64,000 nt of DNA, from positions 1 to 64,000 of the forward strand of contig JAJZSQ010000003.1 of the NCBI GenBank assembly GCA_021849615.1, read 5' to 3'. The stretch comes from Pseudomonadota bacterium. Its GTDB lineage: Bacteria > Pseudomonadota > Gammaproteobacteria > Steroidobacterales > Steroidobacteraceae. Shown here piece by piece: positions 36,911 to 47,985 of this stretch. Within the stretch, counting starts at the first letter, position 1. Each line of letters begins with the position of its first letter. The translations under genes were made by a program, and so were the position numbers. Under the pieces are notes generated by a model, which worked only from the letters and a program-made list of their open reading frames with translations, was not told the DNA's origin and made no database searches.

Positions 36911-37286
36911 CACGCGGCCCTGGGCCGCGGCGGATTGCGCCGCGAAACCCCTCGTCGTACCGCAGCGCCGGGGCACCGGCCGCTCGAGGAGGCCAGGCTG
37001 CCGGGGGGCATCGCCAGGCCCCCGTTGCGCCATCGTGGCGAGGCTCTCCGGACGCCTTGGGCCGGACGAACCGTGATTTTTGCCATGGACGGCGGCGCGC
37101 CCAGGGACGCCGGTGCACACGTTCACAATCGTGTGCAAATGGAATAAAATCTTCCGGTTATGTAAAGACGCCGTTTACGCATCCGGCATAAGAAGAAAGG
37201 CATCGCCATTCCTGCCGCGGGCACCAGGGGTTCACGTACCGACACCACGCGCCGCACACCGTGCGGGGCGATTGATTGATATCGCC

Positions 37287-38387
37287 ATGAGATACATCGA
37301 ATCCAAAGAGCAAAGCGCCGAGTTGCTGCGCCTGACGCTGCCGCTGATGACGCGTCAGAGTGCCGCCTACCATCCGATCAGCTACACCATCTGGTATGAA
37401 CATCTCGCCGGCATCAATCCGCCGCTGAGCACCGCGCTCGCCGCCCGCATCGAGGCGAACGAGCCTCTGAACGACGACGAGGTGTACGGGCTGTACATGC
37501 GCCACGTGTCCGAGCGCGACGCGGCGGTGCTGGATGACCTACAGTCGCGCCTGCAGAACCTGCTCGATGACACCGCGCAGACCTTCAACAGCGCTGGCGA
37601 GGACACCGGACATTTCAGCCGCACCCTGCGCGAGAGCCGCTCGGATCTGACCGAGGAGGTCACGGTCGCGAAGATCCAGCAGGTCATCTCGCGCCTGCTG
37701 AGTGAGGCGCTGCGCATGGAGACCATGACGCAGATCCTCACCGAGAAGCTCGAGGGCCGCACGCAGGAGGTTAAGGCGCTCACGCAGCAGCTGCAGCGAG
37801 CACAGGCCGAGGCAGTGATCGATCCGCTCTGCGGCATCCACAACCGGCGCGGTTTTCTGCGCGAGGCCAAGGCAGTGCTCGAGACGGACAGCGGGCTCGC
37901 CGGCAGCGCCCTCGTGCTTGCCGACGTCGATCACTTCAAACAGATCAACGACACCTTCGGACATGTGCTCGGCGACAAGGTGTTGCGCAGCATCGCCGGG
38001 ATCTTCCGCGACAGCATCAAGGGCCGGGACATCGCGGCGCGCATCGGCGGGGAGGAATTCGCACTCCTACTGCCGCAGACGACGCTCGAGGGGGCGCGCA
38101 CCGTGGCTGAGCAGATCCGCTCGACCATCTCGCGGGGGCGTATCTGCCGCGACCAGAACCGCGAGACCATCGGCACGATCACCGTGTCGCTCGGTGTGGC
38201 CGCGGGAGCACCGGGCGAGTCGCTCGACACGCTGATGTTCCGAGCCGACCAGGCGCTCTATGCGGCCAAGCGTGCCGGTCGCAATCAGGTCTGTGTCGAG
38301 TCGCCCGAAGCGCAGCGGCTCGGGAACGACGAGGCGCACATGGAGCTGCTCGCCAAGACGCTCGGCGAGGGCGGTTCCGCTCCTTAG
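37287..38387 (+). CDS. Diguanylate cyclase (GGDEF), soluble
   Basis: GGEEF signature (RIGGEEFALLLPQT), RADQALYAAKRAGRNQV. Confidence 0.92.
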   Translation: MRYIESKEQSAELLRLTLPLMTRQSAAYHPISYTIWYEHLAGINPPLSTALAARIEANEPLNDDEVYGLYMRHVSERDAAVLDDLQSRLQNLLDDTAQTFNSAGEDTGHFSRTLRESRSDLTEEVTVAKIQQVISRLLSEALRMETMTQILTEKLEGRTQEVKALTQQLQRAQAEAVIDPLCGIHNRRGFLREAKAVLETDSGLAGSALVLADVDHFKQINDTFGHVLGDKVLRSIAGIFRDSIKGRDIAARIGGEEFALLLPQTTLEGARTVAEQIRSTISRGRICRDQNRETIGTITVSLGVAAGAPGESLDTLMFRADQALYAAKRAGRNQVCVESPEAQRLGNDEAHMELLAKTLGEGGSAP

Positions 38388-38597
38388 CACGCGGCCGGCG
38401 CATCCTCCGGGGGGGGACTCTATCGACACCGGTGCGGTGAGCCGCTCGGATCTTGAGAGACGGGGGGGTGTTCCGCGGCTCGAACAGCCCGACGGCGATC
38501 GCAGCCGACGCGAGGCGCTCCGTCGGAAAGGCGGCCGGGTTCGGCGCATACTTGCGCGACGAATCCGGCGGGTTCGCATCCCCGCCGCAGCGGAGGC

Positions 38598-40046
38598 ATG
38601 CCCATGTCCACCCCGGTATCCGGCATGGTCGGGGAAAATAACGCAGACGGTAGCGCGGCCGTGTCCGGCGCAAACGGCCGGTTGGTGAATGAGATCGCAA
38701 CCCGGGTCGGTTCGCTCGGGGTCGAAGTCGCCGACATCGCCGCGCAGCTCGAGGAGCTCACCACGCGGGTCTCGGGTCAGGCCGCGCAGTTCGAGGAACT
38801 GCACCAGTCGACCGAGGCCATGGTCACGGGCAACCGGGATATCGATCGGGCCGCGCGCGAGGCGCAGCAGGCCGCCTCCACGGCCGGCGCGGAGATCGCC
38901 GAGTCGCGCGAACTGCTCGGCAAGGCACTCGAGCACATCGGTGCGCTCACCGGCGCGGTGCGGCGGATCGAGGAACGTCTGGGGTCCTTCGGGGCGGTGT
39001 TGAAGGAGATCACCTCCGTTTCCGCCTCCATCGAGGACATCGCCAGACAGACGCGGCTGTTGTCGCTGAATGCCGGTATCGAAGCGGCGCGCGCCGGGGA
39101 GGCGGGACGGGGCTTCGCGGTGGTGGCTGGCGAGGTGAAGAACCTCGCCGAAGGCACGCGTGCGGCCACCGAGCGAATCACCAGCACTGTACGCTCGCTC
39201 ACCATACAGATTGAGGGGCTGATCGGTGAAAGCGGCGCTGCGGCCCGCCACGCCGGACAGGCCGGTCAGGGGGCCGAGGCCGTGCACGGGGTCGTCAACC
39301 GCGCGCACGGCGCATTCTCCACGGTGCGCCGGGAGATCGATGCCATCGCACGGGCGGCGGCTGCGAATTTGGAGTCGTGCAATGCGACACTGGAGGAACT
39401 CGGCACCTTGGCCGAGGGCGTGCAGCGGTCCTCGGGCAACCTCGCGCAGGCCGATCAGCGGGTCGAGCGGCTGCTCGGGGTGAGCGAGGCGCTGATCGGC
39501 CTGATCGCCGCGAGCGGCGTCGAGACTGCCGATACGCCGATCATCCGGCTCGGCATGGATGCCGCGCAGCGCATCGGCAAGCTCTTCGAGACGGCGATTG
39601 CGCGCGGGGAGATCACCGAGGCGCAGCTGTTCGATGAGCGCTACCGGGAGATCCCCGGCACCAATCCGAAGCAATATCTGACCGACTACGTCGCGTTCAC
39701 CGACCGCGTGCTGCCGGCGCTGCAGGATCCTCTGCAGGGCGCCGACCCGCGTATCATCTTCTGCGTTGCCTGGGCGCGCGGCGGGTATCTGCCAACGCAC
39801 AATCCGCAGTACCACCAGCCGCAGAGCCGCGACCCGGTGTGGAATGCCGCGCACTGCCGCAATCGCCGGATCTTCAAGGACCGGGCCGTGCAGAAGGTGG
39901 CGCGCAGCACCCAACCGTTTCTGCTGCAGACCTATCGGCGCGACATGGGCGGCGGACAGTTCGTGCTGATGAAGGATCTCTCGGCGCCGATCTGGGTCAA
40001 CGGTCGGCACTGGGGCGCCTTTCGCATCGGGTATCGTCAGTCATAG
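38598..40046 (+). CDS. Soluble methyl-accepting chemotaxis-like protein with C-terminal sensory-like domain
   Basis: Signalling hairpin [43 protein letters not shown]; no obvious TM; C-terminal [23 protein letters not shown]. Confidence 0.88.
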   Translation: MPMSTPVSGMVGENNADGSAAVSGANGRLVNEIATRVGSLGVEVADIAAQLEELTTRVSGQAAQFEELHQSTEAMVTGNRDIDRAAREAQQAASTAGAEIAESRELLGKALEHIGALTGAVRRIEERLGSFGAVLKEITSVSASIEDIARQTRLLSLNAGIEAARAGEAGRGFAVVAGEVKNLAEGTRAATERITSTVRSLTIQIEGLIGESGAAARHAGQAGQGAEAVHGVVNRAHGAFSTVRREIDAIARAAAANLESCNATLEELGTLAEGVQRSSGNLAQADQRVERLLGVSEALIGLIAASGVETADTPIIRLGMDAAQRIGKLFETAIARGEITEAQLFDERYREIPGTNPKQYLTDYVAFTDRVLPALQDPLQGADPRIIFCVAWARGGYLPTHNPQYHQPQSRDPVWNAAHCRNRRIFKDRAVQKVARSTQPFLLQTYRRDMGGGQFVLMKDLSAPIWVNGRHWGAFRIGYRQS

Positions 40047-40190
40047 GCTCGCCGTGCCGCTGCCCGAGGCGGCTCAGAGGCGCTCGAGAAGGTCGACGGC
40101 GAGATTCAGCGAGTCCCAGACGATCCCAACGGCGGTGGGCACGCCCGTTGAGGTGATGTCGACGACGCCGTGCAGCGCGCATCGACCGGC

Positions 40191-40748
40191 TTAGGCGAGC
40201 AGTTCGTGCCGGTGGCGGCGTGCGTACGCGAGCGCAATGCGCTCATCGGTGCGCGCCGCGGCGCGCTCGGCGGCATTGAACTCGTCGGGCGGGATGGCGG
40301 TGACGCGCACGGGCGCGGTGCCGCTCAGGTAGTCGCCAAGCTCGCGGGCCACGGCGGGCGTGGCATCTAGGACGCGGCCCGGATAAAACGGGCCGCGGTC
40401 ATCGACCATCGCGATCGCCACCCGGTCGTTGCGGCGGTTGCGGATGCGCACCCAGGTCCCAAACGGCAGCGTCTTGCTCGCGACGCGCGCAGCGTCAGGA
40501 CCGAAGGGCACCTCGCTCGCCGTCGGCCGTCCCACCGAGTGCAGTCCGTACCAGGAGGCGATGCCCTCGGCCCGAAAGCCGGCGGCCGAGGCAAGTACGC
40601 GATAACACCCATAACCCCTGACGCAGTAGCCGTCGTGCGGGGCTCGAGGCGCAGCCGGCGAGTACGGCGGCGGCGAGGGCACCCCAGAGGATCCTGCGAA
40701 CCGGTGTGCCCCCGCGAGGCGGGCGGCCGCTACCGCCGGTCCGTGCAT
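40191..40748 (-). CDS. RlpA-like septal ring lytic transglycosylase family protein
   Basis: GIASWYGLHSVGRPTASEVPF, KTLPFGTWVRIRNRRNDRVAIAMVDDRGPFYPGRVLDATPAVARELG. Confidence 0.82.
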   Translation of the reverse strand: MHGPAVAAARLAGAHRFAGSSGVPSPPPYSPAAPRAPHDGYCVRGYGCYRVLASAAGFRAEGIASWYGLHSVGRPTASEVPFGPDAARVASKTLPFGTWVRIRNRRNDRVAIAMVDDRGPFYPGRVLDATPAVARELGDYLSGTAPVRVTAIPPDEFNAAERAAARTDERIALAYARRHRHELLA

Positions 40749-40794
40749 CCGCCCGTCGTTGGGAGTGATGCATCGCCGGGCAGCCTCCGCGCTA

Positions 40795-41553
40795 TCAGTG
40801 CACGTACGACCCGGCGTTGACGTCGATCGTGCAGCCGGTTGCGTGATCGGCCAGACCGCTGGCCAGAAAGACCACGATGGGTGCGACGTCGCGCGGCTCG
40901 GTGAGGCGGGTGAGGGCGATGTCCGAGCTGGCGTACGCCTCGCCGTACTGGCGGATGAAGTCCTCGGCCATCTCGGTGCGCGTGAATCCCGGCGCAACGT
41001 TGAACGCGAGCACGCCGGCCTTGCCGTAGCCGCGCGCGATCGAGCGGGTGAGTGCGACCAGACCGGCCTTCGAGGCGGCGTACGCGAGATAGTGCGGCTG
41101 ATCGCCACGGAACGCTGCGCGCGAGCTGATGTTGATGATCCGGCCGCCGCCCTGGGCGCTGAAGTGCTCGACGGCGAGTTTGCTCAAGATGCCTGGGGCG
41201 CGCAGGTTGGTCGCGAGCGTCGCGTCCCAGTCGCCCACCCACTGATCGAGTGGCGCCTCGGGCGCACTCGAGAGGGCGATGCCGGCATTGTTCACCAGCG
41301 TGTGCACGCGGCCGAAGCGCTCGATGACGCGGCTCCAAAGTCCGGCGCACGCTTCGGGCTGCGCGAGGTCGGCCTGGAAGATCTCGGCGTTCGCGCCGAG
41401 TTCGCCCGCCAGCGCCTCGGCCGGTGCGCGCTGGCGATGATAGTGCACGGCCACCAGCGCACCGGCCTCGGCCATCGCGCGCGCGATCGCCGCGCCGATG
41501 CCCCGGCTCGCCCCGCTCACCAGCACCGCCGTGCCGGTCAAATCGATCCGCAT
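40795..41553 (-). CDS. SDR family oxidoreductase (FabG-like)
   Basis: VLVSGASRGIGAAIARAMAEAGA, VNNAGIALSS, YAASKAGLVALTRSIARGYG. Confidence 0.92.
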   Translation of the reverse strand: MRIDLTGTAVLVSGASRGIGAAIARAMAEAGALVAVHYHRQRAPAEALAGELGANAEIFQADLAQPEACAGLWSRVIERFGRVHTLVNNAGIALSSAPEAPLDQWVGDWDATLATNLRAPGILSKLAVEHFSAQGGGRIINISSRAAFRGDQPHYLAYAASKAGLVALTRSIARGYGKAGVLAFNVAPGFTRTEMAEDFIRQYGEAYASSDIALTRLTEPRDVAPIVVFLASGLADHATGCTIDVNAGSYVH

Positions 41554-41644
41554 GCTCCGCTCTCCGGTGAGTCTCGCTGCACGTGAGTCTAGCATCACCC
41601 TGGCCACTGCCCATGCGCGCGAGAGGGCCTGCTAAGATCCCGCG

Positions 41645-44600
41645 ATGAACGCGTGGCAGTTCTGGATCGACCGCGGGGGAACGTTCACCGACGTCATCGG
41701 TCTGGCACCCGACGGACGGCTGCACGTGCGCAAGGTGCTCTCGCGTCAAGTCGAGACGCACGGCGCGCAGGACGCGGGCATCCTCGGGATACGACGCATC
41801 CTCGAGAGCGAGTGCGGACCGCGTGATCGGTTCGAGGGGTGTATCCAGTCGGTCAAGGTTGGTACGACGGTCGCCACCAATGCGCTGCTAGAGCGCCAGG
41901 GCGCCGACGTACTGCTGGTGACGACCGCCGGCCATGCCGATGCGCTCGTCATCGGCTACCAGAACCGTCCGGACATCTTTGCGCGGCACATCGTGCTGCC
42001 GGAGCGGTTGTACTCGCAGGTGATCGAGGCCGAGGAGCGCCTCGATGCGCTTGGCCGCGTGCTGACACCGCTCGAGGAGCCACCTCTGGAGGCGCAACTT
42101 CGGGCCGCCCATGCGCGCGGCGTGCGTTCAGTGGCCATCGTGTTCCTGCACGGATGGCAGCATCCTCGGCACGAGCGTCGGGCCGCAGCACTCGCCCGGC
42201 GCATCGGCTTCGAGGAGGTGTCGGTGTCCCATGAACTTTCCCCGCTGGTGCGATTCGTTGCGCGCGGGGATACCACGGTGCTGAACGCGTACCTCGCGTC
42301 ACCGCTGGGTGCGTATCTGGAGGGTCTCGCCGCGCAGCTGCGTGCGCTCGATCCCGGTGCGCGCCTCGAACTGATGCAGAGCAACGGCGGTCTGGCGGCG
42401 CTCGAGCGCTTCCGGGCACTCGCCAGCGTGCTCTCCGGACCGGCGGGCGGCCTGATCGGCATGGCCTGGATCGGCGCGCATGCCGGCATCGAGCGGCTGA
42501 TCGGCTTCGACATGGGCGGCACCTCCACTGACGTCTCGCTGCTCGATGGGGCGGTGCCGCGGCGGTTCGAACATCTCATCGCCGGCGTGCGGCTGCAGCA
42601 GACCATGCTCGATGTGCACACGATCGCGGCCGGCGGCGGCTCCGTTCTGGCGGTGTGCGATGGGCGGCTCGCCGTCGGCCCGGCCTCGGCCGGATCGGCG
42701 CCGGGGCCGGCCTGTTACGGGCGCGGCGGCCCGCTGACGCTGACGGATGCGCAGGTGCTGCTCGGGCGGCTGCGCCCTGATACGCTGCCGGCGCTCTTCG
42801 GTGCGCAGGGCGATGCGCCGATCGAGCGAGAGCGCGTGGCGCAGGAGTTCAATGCGCTCTGCGCCGCGGTGCCAGGCGGCGCACAGCATTCGGCGGAGGC
42901 GCTCGCGGGCGCGTTTCTCGACGTCGCGGTCGAGTCGATGGCCAATGCCATCCGGGAGGTCTCGACGCGCCAGGGACTCGATGCGGCCGAGTTCACCCTC
43001 TTTTGTTTCGGTGGCGCGGCGGGGCAGCATGCCTGCCGTGTGGCCGCCGCGGCGGGTATGCACCGCGTGCTGGTGCACCCGCTCGCCAGCGTGTTGTCCG
43101 CCTTCGGCATCGGCGTCGCCGACCGTCTGGCGGTGCGCCGCGCCAGCCTGCGGCTGCCGCTCGATCCGGCGGCGCTCGAGGCCGCAGGCGCGCGGCTCGC
43201 GGAGCTCGAGCGGGCCGCGCGCGAGGAACTCTCGCCCTACGGTGCGGCGGCGACTTCGCAGGCCGTGCACCTGCTCGAAGTGCGCGCCGGCGACAGCGAC
43301 ACCACATTCTCGCTGCCGCTCGCAGCTCAGGCGGCCGTGCGCGCGGCGTTCGATGAGGAGCACCTGCGCCGCTTCGGATTTGCGACTGCGGCACTCGAGA
43401 TCATCATCGAGGCGGTGCGCGCCGAAGTGCGCATGCCCTCGCTCGTCCCCGGCACGCTGCGCATGCCCGAGGAGCCGCTCGGGACGGTGCTGCCATCGCG
43501 CGCGCCGGTCTGGTTCGACGGGCAGTGGCGCGAGGTACCGCTAGCGGCGGTCGATGGACCGCAGGACTTCCTCGAGGGGCCCGCGCTCATCGTCGGACGG
43601 CACTCGACCGTCGTGCTCGAGCCGGGATGGCGCGCGCAGCGGCGGGCCGACGGACAGTGGTTGCTCGAGCGCACCGCCGCGGCCGTCGCGGCGCTGCCCG
43701 GCGTGCAGAGCGGCCCCGAGATGCGGCCCGATCCGGCGCGGATCGAGATTTTCAACAACCTCTACATGCACATCGCCGAGCAGATGGGCGAGGTGCTCAG
43801 GGCGACCGCCCAGTCGGTGAACATCAAGGAGCGGCTCGATTACTCCTGCGCGCTGTTCGATGCGCGCGGTGGACTCATCGCCAATGCCCCGCACATGCCG
43901 GTGCATCTGGGTTCGATGGGCGCGAGCGTGCGCTCGGTCATCGAGGCGCGCCGCGGCGCGATGCGCCGCGGCGATGCCTGGTTGCTCAACAGCCCCTATC
44001 ACGGCGGAACGCATCTGCCGGACATGACGGTCGTGACGCCGGTCTTTTTGTCCGCTGGCGATGCGCCGGACTGTTTCGTCGCCTCGCGCGCCCACCACGC
44101 CGACATCGGCGGCAGTACGCCGGGCTCGATGCCGCCGTTCAGCCGCAGCATCGAGGAGGAGGGAGTGCTCTTCGAGTGCTTCCATCTGCTCGAGTCGGGG
44201 CGGCTGCGCGAGAGTGAGCTGCGTGCGGCGCTCGCCGCTGGGCCGTATCCAGCGCGCCGCCCGGATCAGAACGTGGCGGACCTGCGCGCGCAATTGGCGG
44301 CAAATGCCCGCGGCATCGCCGAGATCGAGCGCGCCGTGGCGCGTCACGGATTGACACGGGTGCGCGACTACATGGCGCATGTGCAGGCGAACGCCGCCGA
44401 GTGCATGCGCGAGGCGATCGCACGGCTGCGCTCGGGCTCGTACCGGTACGAACTCGATGACGGCGCGGTGATCGCGGTCGACGTGCGCATCGAGGGCGGC
44501 CGGGCGCACATCGACTTCGCGGGCACCTCCGCGGTACACCCGGGGAATTTCAATGCGCCGCGGGCCGTGTGCCTCGCGGCGGTGGTGTACGTGTTCCGTA

Positions 44601-45250
44601 CGCTGATCGAGCGACCCATCCCGCTCAACGAGGGGTGTCTCGAGCCGCTCACGATCCACATTCCGGCCGGCTCGCTGCTCGACCCGACCTATCCGGCGGC
44701 CGTCGCCGCCGGCAACGTCGAGACATCCCAGTGCATCGTCGATGCGCTCTACGGCGCACTCGGCGTACTCGCCGCCTCCCAGGGGACGATGAACAATCTG
44801 ACCTTCGGCGATGCGCACCTGCAGTACTACGAGACCATTGCCGGGGGCGCCGGCGCCGGAGCGGACTTCGACGGCTGCGATGCCGTTCAGACTCACATGA
44901 CCAACTCCCGGCTGACCGACCCGGAGATCCTCGAGATGCGCTTCCCGGTGCTGCTGCGCGAGTTCGCCATCCGCCGCGGCTCCGGTGGTGCCGGGCGGCA
45001 CCGCGGTGGCGATGGCGTGTTGCGCCGAGTGGAGTTCCGCGCGCCGCTCACCGGCGCGCTGCTCGCCAACCATCGGCGGGTGCGTCCGTTCGGACTGCAG
45101 GGCGGGGCAAGCGGGGCGGCCGGTGCCGGGACGTTGCGCCGGGCCGACGGCTCGCTCGAGGCGATCGGCGCCACGGCGAGCTTCGCGGTCGGGGCGGGCG
45201 ATGTGCTCACCCTCCTCACCCCGGGCGGCGGGGGATTCGGGGCACCGTGA
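41645..45250 (+). CDS. Fused hydantoinase A/B, 5-oxoprolinase-like (ATP-dependent OXP type)
   Basis: [30 protein letters not shown], then the HyuB half [35 protein letters not shown]-type sequence, [35 protein letters not shown]. Confidence 0.92.
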   Translation: MNAWQFWIDRGGTFTDVIGLAPDGRLHVRKVLSRQVETHGAQDAGILGIRRILESECGPRDRFEGCIQSVKVGTTVATNALLERQGADVLLVTTAGHADALVIGYQNRPDIFARHIVLPERLYSQVIEAEERLDALGRVLTPLEEPPLEAQLRAAHARGVRSVAIVFLHGWQHPRHERRAAALARRIGFEEVSVSHELSPLVRFVARGDTTVLNAYLASPLGAYLEGLAAQLRALDPGARLELMQSNGGLAALERFRALASVLSGPAGGLIGMAWIGAHAGIERLIGFDMGGTSTDVSLLDGAVPRRFEHLIAGVRLQQTMLDVHTIAAGGGSVLAVCDGRLAVGPASAGSAPGPACYGRGGPLTLTDAQVLLGRLRPDTLPALFGAQGDAPIERERVAQEFNALCAAVPGGAQHSAEALAGAFLDVAVESMANAIREVSTRQGLDAAEFTLFCFGGAAGQHACRVAAAAGMHRVLVHPLASVLSAFGIGVADRLAVRRASLRLPLDPAALEAAGARLAELERAAREELSPYGAAATSQAVHLLEVRAGDSDTTFSLPLAAQAAVRAAFDEEHLRRFGFATAALEIIIEAVRAEVRMPSLVPGTLRMPEEPLGTVLPSRAPVWFDGQWREVPLAAVDGPQDFLEGPALIVGRHSTVVLEPGWRAQRRADGQWLLERTAAAVAALPGVQSGPEMRPDPARIEIFNNLYMHIAEQMGEVLRATAQSVNIKERLDYSCALFDARGGLIANAPHMPVHLGSMGASVRSVIEARRGAMRRGDAWLLNSPYHGGTHLPDMTVVTPVFLSAGDAPDCFVASRAHHADIGGSTPGSMPPFSRSIEEEGVLFECFHLLESGRLRESELRAALAAGPYPARRPDQNVADLRAQLAANARGIAEIERAVARHGLTRVRDYMAHVQANAAECMREAIARLRSGSYRYELDDGAVIAVDVRIEGGRAHIDFAGTSAVHPGNFNAPRAVCLAAVVYVFRTLIERPIPLNEGCLEPLTIHIPAGSLLDPTYPAAVAAGNVETSQCIVDALYGALGVLAASQGTMNNLTFGDAHLQYYETIAGGAGAGADFDGCDAVQTHMTNSRLTDPEILEMRFPVLLREFAIRRGSGGAGRHRGGDGVLRRVEFRAPLTGALLANHRRVRPFGLQGGASGAAGAGTLRRADGSLEAIGATASFAVGAGDVLTLLTPGGGGFGAP

Positions 45251-45930
45251 ATCTCTGGCCGCTGCTCGCCATCGCGGTGCTGGTGGTCGGCTTCGCCGCC
45301 GGCCTCAATCCGCTGCTCGTCATTCTGGTGACGGCCTTCACGGCCGGACTGGCCGCGGGGATCACCCCACTGCGGGTGCTGGCTGCGCTCGGTCATGCCT
45401 TCAACGCGACGCGCTACGTGTCGCTCATCTGGCTGATCCTGCCGGTGATCGGGCTGCTCGAGCACGAGGGTCTGCGCGAGCGGGCGCGCACCCTGATCGG
45501 CCGGCTGCGCACCGCGACGGCCGGGCGGATCATCCTGGGGTATCTCGCACTGCGCCAGTTCACCGCGGCGCTCGGCCTGACGTCCCTTGGCGGCCCGGCG
45601 CAGATGGTGCGTCCGATCGTCGCGCCGATGGCCGAGGGTGCTGCCGAGAGCCGCTTCGGACGGCTCTCCGAGCGCATGCGTCATCTGGTGCGCGCCTATG
45701 CGGCCAGTGCGGACAACGTCGGAGCGTTTTTCGGTGAGGACATCTTCATCGCCATCTCCTCGATTCTGCTGATCAAGGGCTTTCTCGCCCAGAGCGGTTA
45801 CGACATCGCGCCGTTTCGGCTATCCATGTGGGCGATTCCGACGGCGTTGCTCGCGTTCTTGATTCACGGCGTGCGCCTCTGGCACCTCGATGCGAAGTTG
45901 AAGCGCCTCGCGCGCGGAGAGCCCCCTTGA
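45247..45930 (+). CDS. DUF969 family membrane protein
   Basis: Multi-TM; FNATRYVSLIWLILPVIGLLEHEGLRERA, GPAQMVRPIVAPMAEGAAE, ASADNVGAFFGEDIFIAISSILLIKGFL. GTG start in a GTGA overlap with the upstream stop. Confidence 0.83.
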   Translation: MNLWPLLAIAVLVVGFAAGLNPLLVILVTAFTAGLAAGITPLRVLAALGHAFNATRYVSLIWLILPVIGLLEHEGLRERARTLIGRLRTATAGRIILGYLALRQFTAALGLTSLGGPAQMVRPIVAPMAEGAAESRFGRLSERMRHLVRAYAASADNVGAFFGEDIFIAISSILLIKGFLAQSGYDIAPFRLSMWAIPTALLAFLIHGVRLWHLDAKLKRLARGEPP

Positions 45931-46883
45931 TCGGGCTGCACGACGTCTACGGACTCGCCGGCACGATGTTCGGGGCGTTCGCGCTGCTTAGCGTGCGCGA
46001 CCGCAGCAATCCGCGGCGCTTCGGCAACGGCGCCTTCTGGGCGCTGCTCGCGGTGAGTTTCCTCTTCGGCTCGCAGCTCGGAGATACCGCCAACGGGGTC
46101 CTGGTGGTGGCGCTGATCGCACTCGGCGGCACCGGGGCGCTCGGGCGTGGCTCGACCGAACGACGCAGCGCCGCGGAGCGCGCACAGCGGGCGGCCCGGC
46201 GCGGCAATGCACTGTTGGTTCCGGCGCTGCTGATTCCGCTCATTGCGGTGCTCGGCACCTTCACGCTCGGGCACATCGAGGTCGGTGGCGCACCGCTCGC
46301 CGATCCAGACAACGTGACACTCATCGCGCTCGCCGTCGGCATCCTCGCGGCGCTCCTGGTCGCGCTCTGGCAGGCGAAGGCGCCGCCTGCAGCGGCGCTC
46401 GAGGAGGGCCGGCGGCTCGCCGACATGATCGGCTGGGCGCTGATCCTGCCGCAGTTGCTGGCGGCGCTCGGGGCGGTCTTTGCACTCGCCGGTGTCGGTG
46501 CCACGGTGGGCCACCTTGCCACGACCTGGCTGCCGCTCGGCCACCCGTTTGCGGCGGTGCTCGTGTATTGCGTGGGCATGGCGCTGTTCACCACGGTCAT
46601 GGGCAACGCGTTCGCAGCCTTCCCGGTGATGACTGCGGCGGTCGGAGTGCCGCTGATCGTGCAGCGCTTCGGCGGCGACCCGGCCATCATGGGTGCCATC
46701 GGCATGCTCTCGGGCTTCTGCGGAACGCTGGTGACGCCGATGGCCGCCAACTTCAACATCGTACCGGCGGTGCTGCTCGAGCTGCCGGACCGCAATGCCG
46801 TGATCAAGGTGCAGGTGCCGACGGCGCTCGTGCTGCTCGCCTGCAACGTCATACTGATGTATGGGCTCGTCTACCGCTTCTGA
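45927..46883 (+). CDS. DUF979 family membrane protein
   Basis: Multi-TM; TVMGNAFAAFPVMTAAVGVPLIV, GMLSGFCGTLVTPMAANFNIVPAVLLEL; TTG start overlapping the DUF969 stop (TTGA). Confidence 0.8.
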   Translation: MIGLHDVYGLAGTMFGAFALLSVRDRSNPRRFGNGAFWALLAVSFLFGSQLGDTANGVLVVALIALGGTGALGRGSTERRSAAERAQRAARRGNALLVPALLIPLIAVLGTFTLGHIEVGGAPLADPDNVTLIALAVGILAALLVALWQAKAPPAAALEEGRRLADMIGWALILPQLLAALGAVFALAGVGATVGHLATTWLPLGHPFAAVLVYCVGMALFTTVMGNAFAAFPVMTAAVGVPLIVQRFGGDPAIMGAIGMLSGFCGTLVTPMAANFNIVPAVLLELPDRNAVIKVQVPTALVLLACNVILMYGLVYRF

Positions 46884-46890
46884 GGCTGCC

Positions 46891-47916
46891 ATGAACCGTT
46901 CCCTCACGCTCGGGCTCGATCTGGCCGAGCGCTTCGCGCGCATCGCGCTCGGGCACGTCGGGCGCGAATATCCGCACAAGCCCGACCACGTCCTGACTGA
47001 CGAGACCGACATGCGCAGTCCGCGAGCGCTGCACCCGATTTTCTTCGGCAGCTTCGACTGGCACTCCTGCGTGCACACGCACTGGCTGCTCGCGCGGCTG
47101 GTTCGGCGCTTTCCGGCGCTGGCAGCGGCAGGGCAGATCCGCGCGCTGTTCGATGCGCAGTTCACACCAGCCAAGGTCGCCGCCGAGTGCGCCTACCTGC
47201 AGGCGAGCTCGACCCGGGGCTTCGAGCGGCCGTACGGCTGGGCTTGGCTGTTGATGCTGCAGGGGGAGTTGCTGCGCCACGAGAGTGCCGAGGGGCGCGC
47301 ATGGGCGGCGCGGCTGGCGCCGCTCGCCGCGGCGTTCGTCGCGCGGTTCGAGGCCTTTCTGCCGCTCGCGACCTATCCGATCCGTTCCGGCGCGCACGCC
47401 AACACCGCGTTCGCACTGCTCCTGGCGCGCGACTACGCCGCGGCGGCCGGCGACGGGACGCTCGCCGAGCACTGTGCGCAGCAGGCGCGCCGCTGGTACG
47501 GCGAGGACCGGGGCTGTCAGGCCTGGGAGCCTTCACTCGATGAGTTTCTCTCCCCGGCACTCACCGAGGCGGCGCTGATGGCTGAGGTGCTGGGGCCCGA
47601 GGCGTTCGGCGCGTGGTTCGAGGCGTTTCTACCGGAGGCGGCCGAGGGCAGGCCAGCGACGTTGTTCGCGCCGGCAACCGTCAGCGACCGCACCGACGGG
47701 AAGATCGCGCATCTGGATGGACTGAATCTCGCCCGGGCCTGGTGCTGGCGGCGCATCGTGGCGGCGCTGCCCGGCGGCCATCCGCTGCACCGGAGGGCCG
47801 CCTCGAGCATCGAGGCGCACCTGGCGAGTGCGCTCGGGCAGGTCGCGGGGGACTACATGGGCGAGCATTGGCTGGCGAGCTTCGCGCTGCTCGCGCTCGA
47901 TCCGCGCAGCGGCTGA
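46891..47916 (+). CDS. DUF2891 family protein
   Basis: REYPHKPDHVL, HPIFFGSFDWHSCVHTHWLLARLVRRFP, GWAWLLMLQGEL, YPIRSGAHANTAFAL, GDYMGEHWLASFALLAL. Confidence 0.83.
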   Translation: MNRSLTLGLDLAERFARIALGHVGREYPHKPDHVLTDETDMRSPRALHPIFFGSFDWHSCVHTHWLLARLVRRFPALAAAGQIRALFDAQFTPAKVAAECAYLQASSTRGFERPYGWAWLLMLQGELLRHESAEGRAWAARLAPLAAAFVARFEAFLPLATYPIRSGAHANTAFALLLARDYAAAAGDGTLAEHCAQQARRWYGEDRGCQAWEPSLDEFLSPALTEAALMAEVLGPEAFGAWFEAFLPEAAEGRPATLFAPATVSDRTDGKIAHLDGLNLARAWCWRRIVAALPGGHPLHRRAASSIEAHLASALGQVAGDYMGEHWLASFALLALDPRSG

Positions 47917-47928
47917 TCGGGCTGCGTG

Positions 47929-47980
47929 CTGCACCCGGGCGCTTCCCGTCCGGGTGCAGGATCCGGGTCCGCGGACCCGG
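47929..47980. terminator. Two adjacent hairpins between convergent genes
   Basis: CTGCACCCGG/CCGGGTGCAG (47929-47938/47950-47959) and CCGGGTCC-GC-GGACCCGG (47963-47980). Confidence 0.6.
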
Positions 47981-47985
47981 GGGAC

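Noticed and set aside
34160-37138. 992-aa minus-strand ORF
   Set aside because: Fully antisense to the well-supported YncE/phosphoesterase gene; His/Arg/Gly/Pro-biased translation is typical of GC-rich shadow ORFs.
38067-40010. 647-aa minus-strand ORF
   Set aside because: Antisense to the GGDEF and MCP genes; composition artefact.
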